Shown piece by piece: positions 42,401 to 51,900 of a DNA stretch of 64,000 nt. This DNA comes from an uncultured Muribaculaceae bacterium (GTDB lineage Bacteria; Bacteroidota; Bacteroidia; Bacteroidales; Muribaculaceae). How positions within the stretch are numbered: the stretch's first letter is position 1; each line of letters starts with the position of its first letter. Below the pieces are notes generated by a model. It had not been told where the DNA came from. It worked only from the letters and a program-made list of their open reading frames with translations, and did not search any database. The stretch is taken from assembly GCA_905233845.1 (NCBI GenBank), contig CAJOFH010000009.1, forward strand, positions 25,073 to 89,072, given 5' to 3'. Made by a program: the position numbers and the translations under genes.

Positions 42401-42914
42401 CACTCTCGACGGCAATGTCACCTACAGTGACGTGAGCAGCTATTACACCGCTGTCGAGACCGATAAAGGGTCAGCAGGGAACATCAACTATGCCCTTAGC
42501 AACCTGAGCAATGGGCATCACACCCTGCGATTGAAGGTGTGGGATGTGTTCAGCAACTCCAGCGAGAAAACCATCACCTTCAACGTGATGAGCGGTCTAA
42601 AACCCGAGATTGAGGAAATTAAGGCTTTCCCCAATCCCGCTGCAACAACCACAACTTTCCTTATCACCCACAACCGCCCCGAGGCAACTGTCACCGTCTT
42701 GATTGAGGTGTTCAACCTCATGGGGCAACGCGTATGGAGCACCACACAGAGCGGACGCAGTTCTATGTTCTCATCGTTCCCCATCACTTGGGACCTGAGC
42801 GACTACAACGGCAGCCGTCTGCCACGTGGCATCTACCTCTATAAGGCAACTCTCTCGACCGATGGACACCAAGAGAGCACAAAAACCAAGAAACTTGCTA
42901 TCACCTCGATGTAG
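39444..42914 (+). CDS. porU: PorU-like C25 peptidase, probable type IX secretion system sortase
   Basis: The protein has 1156 residues, the size of Porphyromonas PorU (about 1158). A signal peptide is followed by the PorU-type N-terminal module: SRLATGKWVKVAVSESGIYQ and RVRVFGYGG. The gingipain-like C25 domain begins near PDMIILAPSEYIPQAQQLAD and contains FNEFSSGTPDAAAYR, LLLGNGYCDNRQL, the catalytic His in YSGHGGPSGW (His647) and the Cys in FAATCEFSRHD (Cys681). After Ig-like domains it ends in a T9SS-type C-terminal domain (AFPNPAATTTTFLI ... LPRGIYLYKATLSTDG). PorU cleaves the C-terminal sorting domain of T9SS cargo at the outer membrane and attaches them to A-LPS. Two further PorU-like genes follow at 45332 and 48916; this is the most canonical. 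porV, its usual partner, is not in the window. Confidence 0.88.
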   Translation: MIRKHYNYLTTTYRALLAIVMISWASTSLAFDMSHYCDTSRLATGKWVKVAVSESGIYQITANDASKWGLGDLSRVRVFGYGGAQINDTLKSTVMHDDLPQVPVVRTGDRILFYAQGPITWRWSQQYTIYIQNQHPYTTQGYYFITDDSSIPDLAPSQSSTTAAGTVVNSFNERFYHEEELINPGETGRNLIGEDFTSNNNQSFKFTLDGLVDGSTVKVLTRFGAKTLNASSSVSFKYNGNNLAGTHSIDKVSSSDPNHYHYNVATALKNFEMSGTKELNYTVTYNPGGTVNLARLDYITVNYNRVLDLGGKSSLPFALQSDGATQFELGGASSSTHVWDISKSNAPVEMNLTVDGNKARFSLPDKNRRELIAFNDNGNFPTPTFSANVDNQSIHGSPIPDMIILAPSEYIPQAQQLADLHEEVDSMRVLVVDQNKVFNEFSSGTPDAAAYRLLCKYFWDRGTDAEGHHLGYLLLLGNGYCDNRQLTSAGRAQNYPKLLVWESMSSEDEMRSYTSDDYFGFLGDMSVMGSTGSMSIAVGRIPARSTTDATIAVNKIIKYVTQADYGNWKNNMLNVADNEDSGNHWRHGEMVIQTAAANGGESTNFNRVFLDNYEEKSDGSGSKFPEARKKMFKTLTEGTLWWNYSGHGGPSGWTNDGLLVTSDIENKLFYSHQPILFAATCEFSRHDGTSPSGGENVFFNPNGGCVALICPPRLVYMSDNRFLNITAAQKMFKRDNKGQVMRIGDLLVYAKNNTTNGRDNSLRYHLYGDPAMRPAMPQMRAVIDQINGKSIDPNNLPVFEARQTMAITGHIENLAGQKQSDFNGLIESTLYDCEKSVSFTYSYQGRDPITGEPVELDSVLTYEERQNKLSLNVNRVNNGEFSFNITIPSEVTVSYDNYRPSLVSLYAYDAENKVEATGSCDDFYIYGYDETVVADTIGPDISYMGLNSTNFKDGDNVNESPLLIASVSDESGINFSNAGIGHNMTLTLDGNVTYSDVSSYYTAVETDKGSAGNINYALSNLSNGHHTLRLKVWDVFSNSSEKTITFNVMSGLKPEIEEIKAFPNPAATTTTFLITHNRPEATVTVLIEVFNLMGQRVWSTTQSGRSSMFSSFPITWDLSDYNGSRLPRGIYLYKATLSTDGHQESTKTKKLAITSM

Positions 42915-43004
42915 GATTTAAAAGCGCATCCGATTTTGAACATCTGAGGTTCTGCTATATAAACTTTTTTCTTTTAAATATTGATATAAAATAATATTTT
43001 TTAT

Positions 43005-43012
43005 TACATTTG
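43005..43012 (+). promoter_or_regulatory. Putative -7 promoter element for rex
   Basis: TACATTTG fits TAnnTTTG; a TATTG at about 42979-42983 sits at -33 spacing. It lies about 47 bases upstream of the rex ATG. Confidence 0.55.
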
Positions 43013-43058
43013 CAGTTTGTATCGTGCCTGCCACTTTTTTGAACCACTTTTTTGAGAA

Positions 43059-43730
43059 ATGAGCGACACACGAAATATCACACGCGACATGCTTCCCGAG
43101 CCTACGCTCAGGAGGCTGCCGTGGTATCTGGCCTATGTGAAGATGCTCGATTCCAAGCATGAGGAGCATGTGTCGTCGACACAGATTGCCAAGCGACTCA
43201 ATGTTGACGCTTCGCAAATCGCCAAAGATCTCTCGTTTCTCAACATTAAGGGCAAAACACGCATTGGATATGAGGTGCATCCTCTCACTAAGGCTCTCAA
43301 CGAGTTCTTGGGCTTCAAGCATCGTCACAATGCCTTCCTTATTGGTGCCGGCTCGCTGGGCAGCGCTCTGATGCAAGACTTGGGACTGATGCAGTATGGG
43401 CTCAATATTGTTGCTGCTTTCGACATCAACCCAGCTATCGTAGGCAAGAATGTGGGCGACATCCCCATTTACGATTTCTCCGAAATGCCAGCACGGCAAC
43501 GCAGCACGGGTGTCTCGATAGCTATTATTGCCGTACCTTCTGAGAATGCACAGGATGTTGCCAACACTTTAGTCGAGAGTAACATCAAGGCCATTTGGAA
43601 CTTCACGCCTTACCGCATCAAGGTACCTCGCAACATCGTGTTACAAAACACATCGATTTATTCCGACCTGGCTATCATGTACAACCGCATGGAATCAAGC
43701 GGAAACAAAACAAAGACTATAGCCAAGTGA
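43059..43730 (+). CDS. rex: Redox-sensing transcriptional repressor Rex
   Basis: The protein has 223 residues. The winged-helix N-terminus (LPEPTLRRLPWYLAYVKML; SSTQIAKRLNVDASQIAKDL) reads DNA; the Rossmann domain starts FLIGAGSLGSALMQDLGL and binds NAD(H), with AAFDINPAIVGKNVGDIPIY and a C-terminal swap helix. Rex represses fermentation and respiration genes until NADH rises. Length and motifs are complete. Its stop codon overlaps the GTG start of the next gene (GTGA), implying translational coupling. Confidence 0.95.
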   Translation: MSDTRNITRDMLPEPTLRRLPWYLAYVKMLDSKHEEHVSSTQIAKRLNVDASQIAKDLSFLNIKGKTRIGYEVHPLTKALNEFLGFKHRHNAFLIGAGSLGSALMQDLGLMQYGLNIVAAFDINPAIVGKNVGDIPIYDFSEMPARQRSTGVSIAIIAVPSENAQDVANTLVESNIKAIWNFTPYRIKVPRNIVLQNTSIYSDLAIMYNRMESSGNKTKTIAK

Positions 43731-44308
43731 AAATTATAGGTGTAAAAAATGGAGATGGCAGAGAGCTGCCACAACAGGTTTACATCATTGCCGATTCGGC
43801 GGTGATAAGAACCAATAAACCATTTTTCTTGCCACATTTTGCTAAAAGCTTCACAGGCCGTGCTGCAATAGCATTGCACATCGACCGGTTGGGGAAGCAC
43901 ATAGAGCCTCGATTTGCACACCGATATTGTGGTGCCATAGCACCAGCTATTACGGTCGAAGCTCACGAGATAGACAGGCTGCTTGAGAGCGAGCAACACT
44001 CAGCAATGGCCCACAGCTTTGACGGAGCACTACTGATGGGAGATTTTTCGCCAATCAACGAGGAGTCCAACATCAACAGCACTAATGTTTGCGCTCTTAG
44101 CAATGGCAAGCCAATGGCTGGAGGCAACCTCGAAAATCGAGGTCTCGACTACCGAGAGCTGATATCACAGCTAAGCACCTACTTCACACTGAAGATGGGT
44201 GACATTATAGTGGTAGAGCTTGACAATGTGGACCTACAGCTCAATATGGGCGACACTCTTGTGGCAAACTTAGACGACACACCTCAACTTACTATTAGAG
44301 TTAAATGA
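43727..44308 (+). CDS. Fumarylacetoacetate-hydrolase-fold protein lacking the metal site
   Basis: The start is taken as the GTG at 43727, overlapping the rex stop. The product has 193 residues: KIIGVKNGDG at the N-terminus, then NKPFFLPHFAKS, LHIDRLGKHIEPRFAHRYCG, SFDGALLMGDF and RELISQLSTYFTLKMGD. These align by eye with Bacteroidales FAH-family proteins (KPFFLPDF..., RLGKxIxxRFAHRYY, KGFDGSAxLGDF, LRMGD). The metal-ligand pair normally in E-T-E-V is GRAAIAL here, the active-site Lys before FD is replaced by His-Ser, and GTPAGVG is absent. This suggests a non-catalytic homolog, perhaps acting with Rex (inference). Confidence 0.72.
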   Translation: MKIIGVKNGDGRELPQQVYIIADSAVIRTNKPFFLPHFAKSFTGRAAIALHIDRLGKHIEPRFAHRYCGAIAPAITVEAHEIDRLLESEQHSAMAHSFDGALLMGDFSPINEESNINSTNVCALSNGKPMAGGNLENRGLDYRELISQLSTYFTLKMGDIIVVELDNVDLQLNMGDTLVANLDDTPQLTIRVK

Positions 44309-44334
44309 TTAATATAAAATAAGATATATTTATA

Positions 44335-45276
44335 ATGAGGAAACTTGCAATACTTACCCTAATCATGCTGATGAGCCTCACAGCCTTCAACAGCGAGGGA
44401 AAGGTGAAAAAGACACGTCAGCAAGCTGTAGCAACACGCAACAGCAGCAATACTATTGACGCGCAACCTGAGCAAGCACCCGCACCTGCAGCTGTCGAAG
44501 GACCAACAGTGGGCGTGGGCGAAGCAGCCGATGGCGAAATCCTCATTATTAGCATTGGAGAGACAGCATTCCTGATGCAAAAGGTAGAAGGAGGCACGTT
44601 TACGATGGGTGCTACCGCCGAGCAAGGAAGCACCAACCCCATCGAGCAACCAACACACGAAGTGGAGCTATCCTCGTTTTACATAGGAGAAACTGAAGTC
44701 ACTCAAGGGACATGGATTGCCGTTATGGGAAGTAATCCCAGCTTTTTTGGTAGCGACAAGAATAATCCTGTCAACAACATCACCTGGGACGACAGCCAGA
44801 GATTTATCAACAGGCTGAACGCCCTATTGGCAAACTCCGACAACAAAGGTATGCGGTTCAGCCTGCCAACCGAGGCACAATGGGAATATGCCGCACGAGG
44901 GGGACAACAGAGTCAAGGTTATAGGTTTGCAGGTTCAAACTATGAAAGCGCAGTGGCGTGGAACAGCAGCAACAGCGACGGCACAGTGCATCAAGTTAAA
45001 AGTAAACTGCCTAACGAACTGGGGCTCTATGACATGAATGGCAACGTGTGGGAATGGTGCCAAGACCTGTGGAACCCAAACTTCTACAGCACCTCGCCAA
45101 GAAATAACCCCGTGTGCAAAAGCACCACACAAAAGTTTTCCACTTTTCACATCGCTCGAGGCAATGGCATCAAGGACGCACCAGGCAGATACTTGGCATG
45201 GCGCAACGCCTACCCCATCACCAGCAAGGGGAGCGACATTGGTATGAGACTGGTGCTAATCATTGACGACAAATAA
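44335..45276 (+). CDS. Exported protein with formylglycine-generating-enzyme/SUMF1-like domain
   Basis: The protein has 313 residues. A signal peptide without lipobox (MRKLAILTLIMLMSLTAFNSEG) is followed by an Ala/Pro-rich linker, then the SUMF/FGE-like fold: KVEGGTFTMGA, HEVELSSFYIGETEVTQGTW, NPVNNITWDDSQRFINRLN, FSLPTEAQWEYAARGG, LGLYDMNGNVWEWCQDLW and IGMRLVL. True FGE active-site cysteines are not seen, as in most Bacteroidetes members, so it is probably structural or ligand-binding. T9SS components GldJ/GldK use the same fold, but this protein lacks their lipoprotein signal, so I do not call it GldK. It sits between rex/FAH-like and the tandem PorU-like genes. Confidence 0.85.
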   Translation: MRKLAILTLIMLMSLTAFNSEGKVKKTRQQAVATRNSSNTIDAQPEQAPAPAAVEGPTVGVGEAADGEILIISIGETAFLMQKVEGGTFTMGATAEQGSTNPIEQPTHEVELSSFYIGETEVTQGTWIAVMGSNPSFFGSDKNNPVNNITWDDSQRFINRLNALLANSDNKGMRFSLPTEAQWEYAARGGQQSQGYRFAGSNYESAVAWNSSNSDGTVHQVKSKLPNELGLYDMNGNVWEWCQDLWNPNFYSTSPRNNPVCKSTTQKFSTFHIARGNGIKDAPGRYLAWRNAYPITSKGSDIGMRLVLIIDDK

Positions 45277-45331
45277 TTTATTTATAACGAATCATATCAC
45301 ACAATATTTGATAACATATCATTAAACTACT

Positions 45332-48300
45332 ATGCATAATAAGTTTTTATTCAACGTTCTAAGCGTAATCGCCATTGCTGCAGCAACGACGTTCGGCGCA
45401 CAGGCTTTCTCGGCCGCCAACTATGCCAGCACCTCTAAGTTGGCTTCTGGCAAATGGGTAAAAGTTGCCATCCCCGAAGATGGCATTTACCAAATCACCT
45501 TTGATGAACTCACACTAATGGGATTCTCTAATCCACAAACTGTGAGAATCTATGGAGCAGGTGGATATGCCATTGACGAAATCCTTGACGGCTCACAAAT
45601 GGATGACCTCCAACCTGTGCCTTTCAAAGTATTTGACAACAAAATTTGCTTCTACGGATGTGGTGTTATCAAATACACGCTCTCAACTCCCACTGGAACG
45701 CCTCACTACACGCGCCAGGCCAACAGTTATGCCACTAAAGGCTACTATTTCTTGACTCAAGACGATGGCACCGATGCCCTCGAACCCGAAATCGTTAACA
45801 GCGCCACACCAAGCAATGTGGTCAACAGATCCGCTAGCCTTGACTATTGGCACCATGAGCTGGAACTCATCTCTCCAGGACAGTCAGGCAAAGACCTGCT
45901 GGGTGAGGTGATGAGCAACTCCCAAGTAGTAGTGCCTTACAACATTCCTTTGATTCTTCCTGACTCAGCAGCGGTGGTTAACTGCTGCGCTGGTGCCAAG
46001 GTATCAGCTTCTTCCTACGTCGTTGGAAAACTCAATGGGACGGACATGAACTATACGCTGAGCTCTTCTAAAATCTATGCTCCAGCTAATAGTTTTGTCT
46101 ATTACAACTATGCTTCACCTTACAACAAGATTAAACCTGATGAAGGTGTGCCACAAAGCGGTAACGTAGATGTGAGCATCAACTGCTCAACTGGCGATGT
46201 AAAAAGTGCTTGGCTAAACTACATCATCATCACCTACTATCACAACAACGACCTTACCAACGCACCCGACAATCAGCTGCGTATGGGATTCAACAAAGTC
46301 ACTACCAACGACCGCATCACCTTTGCCAACGCCACTCAAGACTTGCAGTTGTGGAATGTTAACAATCCCAACGCTCCCACCAGCTGTTCCATTAACACAA
46401 TCAATGATGTGAAGGGATTCGCTCCCGGAACAAGCAACAACTGGCAGCAGTACATCGCCTTCGACCCAAGCAAGGAGCTAAAGTCAATAGCAGGATTTGA
46501 GCAAGTAGAGAACCAGAATATTCATGGTTTGGCAACCCCCGACATGGTAATCATCACTTGCGAGGAGTTGATACCACAAGCCGAGCGCATAGCGCAGATG
46601 CACCGAGACAACGACAACATGATAGTCCATGTGCTCGACCAACAGAAAATCTTCAACGAGTTCTCGAGTGGAACACCCGACGCTATGGGTATTCGCCTGA
46701 TGAACAAGATGTTCTACGACCGCAACAAGAATAAATTCAAGAACATTCTAATGTTTGGCGGTGGAAACTATGACAACCGACAAGTTCTCACCAAGCGCGA
46801 CTGTACAATCCTTGTTTATGAAGCCGAAAACAGCAACGACGAGGAGTACAGCTATGTGTGCGACGACTTCTTTGGCATACTTGATGATAACTCTGGTGTG
46901 GCGCTCGCCAACGAATACCTCAGGATGGCTGTAGGACGTATTCCTTGCGTTTCATTAGAAGAGGCTGAGTCCGACGTTGACAAACTACTTGAATATGTCA
47001 ACAACCCCGACTACGGCTCTTGGCGTAACGACGTGATTCTTGTTGCCGATGACTACGACAACGGACTGCACGCCTTCCAAACCGAGGGCATCAACAACAT
47101 CATCGTTGATGAGCTAACGACTGGACTGATGAACAACAAGGTTTACATTAGCCAATACCCCAACGACGCAACCGGCTTTGCTTTCGAGGCAAGAAAGGAA
47201 CTGATTGGCAAGCTCACCGATGGTCAGTACTTCATGACCTATGTGGGCCACGGTGACAAAAACTTCCTCACCAAAGAGGTACAGCTATGGACTGCCAGTC
47301 AATCAAATAATGTGGAATATCCTCACTTCCCCATTCTCTCCACTGCTTGCTGTGACGTTGCACGCTACGACAGCAATGAGCGCGGCCTTGTTGAGATCAT
47401 GTTCCACAAGCCAAATGGAGGCGCTATCGCTATGGTGACATCGGCACGCTCGGTTTACGCTACCGACAATGATGCCCTTAACCAAGCGCTTGTAAGAGCT
47501 ATGTTCTGCTACAACACCAAGGGATATATGCCCACCATTGGCGAGGCCTACAAGCTGTGCAAGAATTCATTTGGCAGCAAGCAAAACTATAACAAGATGT
47601 CGTTCATGCTCTTAGGCGACCCAGCTATGAAAATCAACTATCCCAAACCTTTCTTCAAGATTACCAGCATCAATGGGCAAACAGTGGGCACTTCGGCTAT
47701 TGCTTCAGGAGCTATGCAGGAAGTAACTGTTGAGGCCAAGGTTTATAACCCCGACGGAGAAAGCGTGAACACAAGTTTCAATGGCGACGCCACTCTTTCT
47801 ATCTATGATTACAAAAAGAAAGAGACATCTATCACACAACGTGTGGAACGTGTTGACGTGACACGTGACATCTACTACCCACAAAACTTGCTAACTCGCG
47901 TTAACGGACGAGTAGTGAATGGTGTGTTCACCGCCAAGGCAGTGATTCCACGATATATTCTCTCTACTGGCAACTATGGCTCAGTGAAAGTTTATGCCCA
48001 CCAAGACGACAGTGAGGAGATGGTTAACGGCTCGTTCAACTTGCTAAAACTTAATTCTTACACTGAAGATAATCAATATACCGTGCACGACAACTTGCCA
48101 CCAGTGATCGAGGCACTATACTTCAACGATGAGCAAACGTTCACTAACGGCGCCCTTATTCCTGCGGGAAGCACTCTTTACGTGAGAGCTACCGACGATT
48201 ACTCGTTCAACAATCAGGCTGTTGCTGTGGGCAACACCATGAGCCTCACTCTCGATGGAGGAAAAACAACCTACCCATACATCATGAATTACTCTGTTTT

Positions 48301-48739
48301 AAGTAATGAGGGTAAGGATTTGGCCATAGAGTTCCCCATGGATTTGCAGGAAGGACGACACACATTACAATACATCGTCTATGATGCTGCTGGAAACAAA
48401 GCCTCCGAAACAATTTCATTCCTTGTGGGCAACGAATCACAACTCAGTCTTTCGGTCGACGAGGAGCCTGCGGTAAACGAGGCCACTTTCAACGTGACTA
48501 CATCACTTGCCACCACACCCGATGTCACCATCAAGGTGCTCGACAACGTGGGCAATCTGGTGTGGAACACTACTACTTCTAACTTCCCCTATACATGGAA
48601 CCTCAATGACAACAACGGCAACCGAGTGCCAGCTGGTGTCTACAAGTTCTATGGTACTTATTTGGGCGGCAACACCTATGGTGGCACCGAGATAGGTCAC
48701 ATCATCGTTATCGAGCCTTACAAGAGCAATATTGAATAA
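45332..48739 (+). CDS. PorU-like C25 cysteine protease, paralog 2
   Basis: The protein has 1135 residues and is organised like the gene at 39444: a signal peptide, the PorU N-terminal module (SKLASGKWVKVAIPEDGIYQ; TVRIYGAGGYAI) and a C25 domain. The C25 domain has PDMVIITCEELIPQAERIAQ, FNEFSSGTPDAMGIRLM, the catalytic His in YVGHGDKNF (His640) and Cys in STACCDVARYD (Cys674 by alignment on RYD, with a neighbouring Cys673). The C-terminal Ig-like and T9SS-type module ends YTWNLNDNNGNRVPAGVYKF. It is much closer to the next gene than to 39444, so these two come from a tandem duplication. Its job could be a second sortase, a pro-protein processor, or an exported protease. A terminator follows. 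Confidence 0.83.
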   Translation: MHNKFLFNVLSVIAIAAATTFGAQAFSAANYASTSKLASGKWVKVAIPEDGIYQITFDELTLMGFSNPQTVRIYGAGGYAIDEILDGSQMDDLQPVPFKVFDNKICFYGCGVIKYTLSTPTGTPHYTRQANSYATKGYYFLTQDDGTDALEPEIVNSATPSNVVNRSASLDYWHHELELISPGQSGKDLLGEVMSNSQVVVPYNIPLILPDSAAVVNCCAGAKVSASSYVVGKLNGTDMNYTLSSSKIYAPANSFVYYNYASPYNKIKPDEGVPQSGNVDVSINCSTGDVKSAWLNYIIITYYHNNDLTNAPDNQLRMGFNKVTTNDRITFANATQDLQLWNVNNPNAPTSCSINTINDVKGFAPGTSNNWQQYIAFDPSKELKSIAGFEQVENQNIHGLATPDMVIITCEELIPQAERIAQMHRDNDNMIVHVLDQQKIFNEFSSGTPDAMGIRLMNKMFYDRNKNKFKNILMFGGGNYDNRQVLTKRDCTILVYEAENSNDEEYSYVCDDFFGILDDNSGVALANEYLRMAVGRIPCVSLEEAESDVDKLLEYVNNPDYGSWRNDVILVADDYDNGLHAFQTEGINNIIVDELTTGLMNNKVYISQYPNDATGFAFEARKELIGKLTDGQYFMTYVGHGDKNFLTKEVQLWTASQSNNVEYPHFPILSTACCDVARYDSNERGLVEIMFHKPNGGAIAMVTSARSVYATDNDALNQALVRAMFCYNTKGYMPTIGEAYKLCKNSFGSKQNYNKMSFMLLGDPAMKINYPKPFFKITSINGQTVGTSAIASGAMQEVTVEAKVYNPDGESVNTSFNGDATLSIYDYKKKETSITQRVERVDVTRDIYYPQNLLTRVNGRVVNGVFTAKAVIPRYILSTGNYGSVKVYAHQDDSEEMVNGSFNLLKLNSYTEDNQYTVHDNLPPVIEALYFNDEQTFTNGALIPAGSTLYVRATDDYSFNNQAVAVGNTMSLTLDGGKTTYPYIMNYSVLSNEGKDLAIEFPMDLQEGRHTLQYIVYDAAGNKASETISFLVGNESQLSLSVDEEPAVNEATFNVTTSLATTPDVTIKVLDNVGNLVWNTTTSNFPYTWNLNDNNGNRVPAGVYKFYGTYLGGNTYGGTEIGHIIVIEPYKSNIE

Positions 48740-48777
48740 TACCTCTTATGTGACTATCTAACAGGCAATTGACAAAG

Positions 48778-48817
48778 CATTTCGCACTTATTTCCACAGT
48801 GCGAAATGCTTCTTTTT
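48778..48817 (+). terminator. Terminator after PorU-like paralog 2
   Basis: The perfect 12-bp stem GCATTTCGCACT / AGTGCGAAATGC (48778-48789 and 48798-48809) with an 8-base loop is followed by TTCTTTTT. Confidence 0.92.
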
Positions 48818-48915
48818 ACTTCCTTCGTTAGCAAAAAAGGCAATAAAAAACAGTGACTTCTCGTTATATTATAATATAGATTTTTTCAATGAAAACACAT
48901 AGCTACAATATTGTT

Positions 48916-51900
48916 ATGAATAATAATTTTTTATTCAAAGTCATTTGTTTTATTTCTCTGGTTGTTTGCTCTTTAACAGCAAGTGCTTTCTCGGCATCAA
49001 AATATGCCACAACTTCTAAGTTAGCAACAGGAAAATGGGTGAAAATCGCCATACCAGAAGACGGCATCTACCAAATCACATCGGCCGAGTTGGGCGCAAT
49101 GGGGTTTTACAATATCAATAACGTGAGAGTTTATGGCACTGGAGGACATGCAATCAGCGAGATTCTTGACGGAACTGCAACCGACGACCTGGTGCAAACG
49201 CCTACCAAGGTTTATGGACACAAGCTTTACTTCTATGCTTGTGGACCAGTGAAGTACTCTCTTGTCACCAATGATGCCGCACCTCATTACACCCGAGAAA
49301 TGAACAGCTATTCTCAAGCAGGATACTACTTTATCACTAACGAGCCTAATACTCCACGCCGAGAGCCCACAAACGCCACCTACTATATCACAGGCTCTAA
49401 TGTGAGGTCAACAAGCCTCGACTATTCACATCACGAACTTGAAGTGGTTTCTCCATCACAATCAGGCAAGGAGATGTTAGGTGAAATCATTAACGACGGC
49501 GGCATCACTTTGCCTTACTCACTTTATAGGCTCTGCCCCGACTCGGCAATCGTCGTCAACCCATGCGTTGCTGCCAAGAGCGAAAAAGTGAGCAATATCG
49601 TAGCAAGCGTAAATGGTGAGAATGTAGATCTCAACATAGGTCTGAACAAGATTTATAGCAGTAGCTCTGAATATGTTTTCTATAATTTCGCGACTCCTTC
49701 GGGCATCTACCGTAAAGAATCAGGAATACCTGCCAACGGCGAGATAACGATGGGGGTAAACAATCCCGTCAATTGGGCAAGACTAAACTACTACCTCATC
49801 ACCTTTTTCCACAATAACACCCTTGCTTACATTACTGACCACCAGATGCGCATGGGATTCCACAATGTGAGGTCAAGTGACATTATTGCCATCAACGATG
49901 CAACGGAAATGACCGAAATGTGGTATATCAATAATCCCAACGAGCCTGTAAACTACACGCTCTCCACCAAGGACGGCATCACGGGATTCACGCCTCTTTA
50001 CACCGTTCCTTGGGCACAGTTTATAGCATTTAATCCAAACTTGGTTCTCAAAAATATTGCAGGATTTGAGCACGTCGAGAATCAGAACATTCACGGCATG
50101 GCAACCCCCGACATGGTAATTGTCACTCGCAAGGATTTGATACCTCAAGCCGAACGTATTGCTCAAATGCACCGTGATAATGACAACATGATTGTGCATG
50201 TTTTAGACCAACAGCAAGTTTTCAATGAGTTTTCGAGTGGAACTCCCGATGCAATGGCAATAAGACTGATGTGCAAGATGTTCTATGACCGCGACAGCAA
50301 CAAGTTCAAGAATCTTCTCATGTTTGGAGACGGCAGCTACGACAACAGGCAGATTTTCTTTAAAAACGATTGCGCTACCTTAACCTACGAGTCCAATATA
50401 AGCCACGATGAGAACAATAGCTATGTGAGCGACGACTTCTTTGGTATGCTCGAAGACAACTCTGGAACAAACCCAGCTTCGGAGTTGCTCAAAATAGGTG
50501 TAGGACGCATCCCTTGCACTTCGCTCGAGGAAGCCGAAAGTGACGTGGACAAACTCATCAACTACGTCAATAATCCCGACTACGGACCATGGCGCAACAA
50601 TATCTTGCTTGTCGCCGACTACTATCAACAAGAAGGTAACCTTCATGCTTTGCAGGCCGAGGGTATTGGAAACACCATCAACGATGCGCTGAACATTGGA
50701 GTGATGAAGAACAAGGTGTTTGTCAAGCAATTCCCTCTCGACCCTGTAACTGGTTTCTCACTCGAAGGACGCAAGAGCCTAAAATCGCAGCTCAAATCTG
50801 GTCAATACTTTATGACCTACGTGGGACATGCCAATAGCACATCATTGACCAAGGAGGTGAACCTATGGACTACCAATGAGTCTAATCATGCCGTCTATCC
50901 TCACTTGCCCATCATCACCACGGCATGCTGTGATGTGGCACGTTTTGATGGCAGTGAGAGAGGACTAATGGAAATCATGTTCCATAAACCCGACGGAGGA
51001 GTCATCGCTATGGTTGGTGCCACACGCTCGGCCTACTCCAGCGGAAACGACGCCTTAAACCAAGCGTTCGTTAACGCTATGTTCTGTTTCAACAATAAGA
51101 GATATATGCCCACTTTGGGCGAAGCCTATATGCTCAGTAAGAATTCGTTTGGAACTACTGTCAGCTACAACAAGATGATGTTCACTCTGTTTGGTGACCC
51201 AGCTATGAAACTTAACTATCCTAAACCTTTCTTCAAGGTTACCAAGGTGAATGGATATTCTGCAGGCACTTCCAACATTAGCTCGGGAGCGCTACAGCAA
51301 GTGACTGTAGAAGCAAAAGTCTATACCCCCTCGGGCGACAATGTTGACGTGTCGTTCAACGGCGACGCCACTCTTACAATATACGACTACCTCAAGAAAG
51401 AACTTACCGACAACGGGCGAGACATTTATTTCCCTCGACAGATGCTCACACAGGTGACAGGTCGTGTGGAGAACGGCGTTTTCACTGGCAAAGCTGTCAT
51501 TCCGCGTCACACTCTAAACCCTGGCTACACTGGCTTGATTTCGGTTTATGCACACCGTGACAACAGCGACGAAATGGTTAACGGTTCTTTCGACAAACTA
51601 GTACTAAACGCATATAACGAGAATAATGTTCACACGATTCACGACAACACCCCTCCCACTATCGAAGCCATCTACTTCAACGATGAGGAGGAATTTGACA
51701 TGTGCAATCAAGTGGGGACCACAGCAACGCTCTTCATTCGAGCAACCGATGACTTCTCGTTCAACACTCAAGCAGTAGCTATTGGTAACAGCATGGACAT
51801 CAAGATTGATGGTGGAAAGACTTCGGTAACCGATATTAATTCGTTTGCCTCTATGTCCAACGAAGGCAAGACCCTTAACGTGGCTGTGCCCATTTCTCTA

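Noticed and set aside
44335..45276. Calling the SUMF-like protein GldK/PorK of the T9SS
   Set aside because: It has a plain signal peptide without lipobox and no neighbouring gldL/M/N (porL/M/N) genes.
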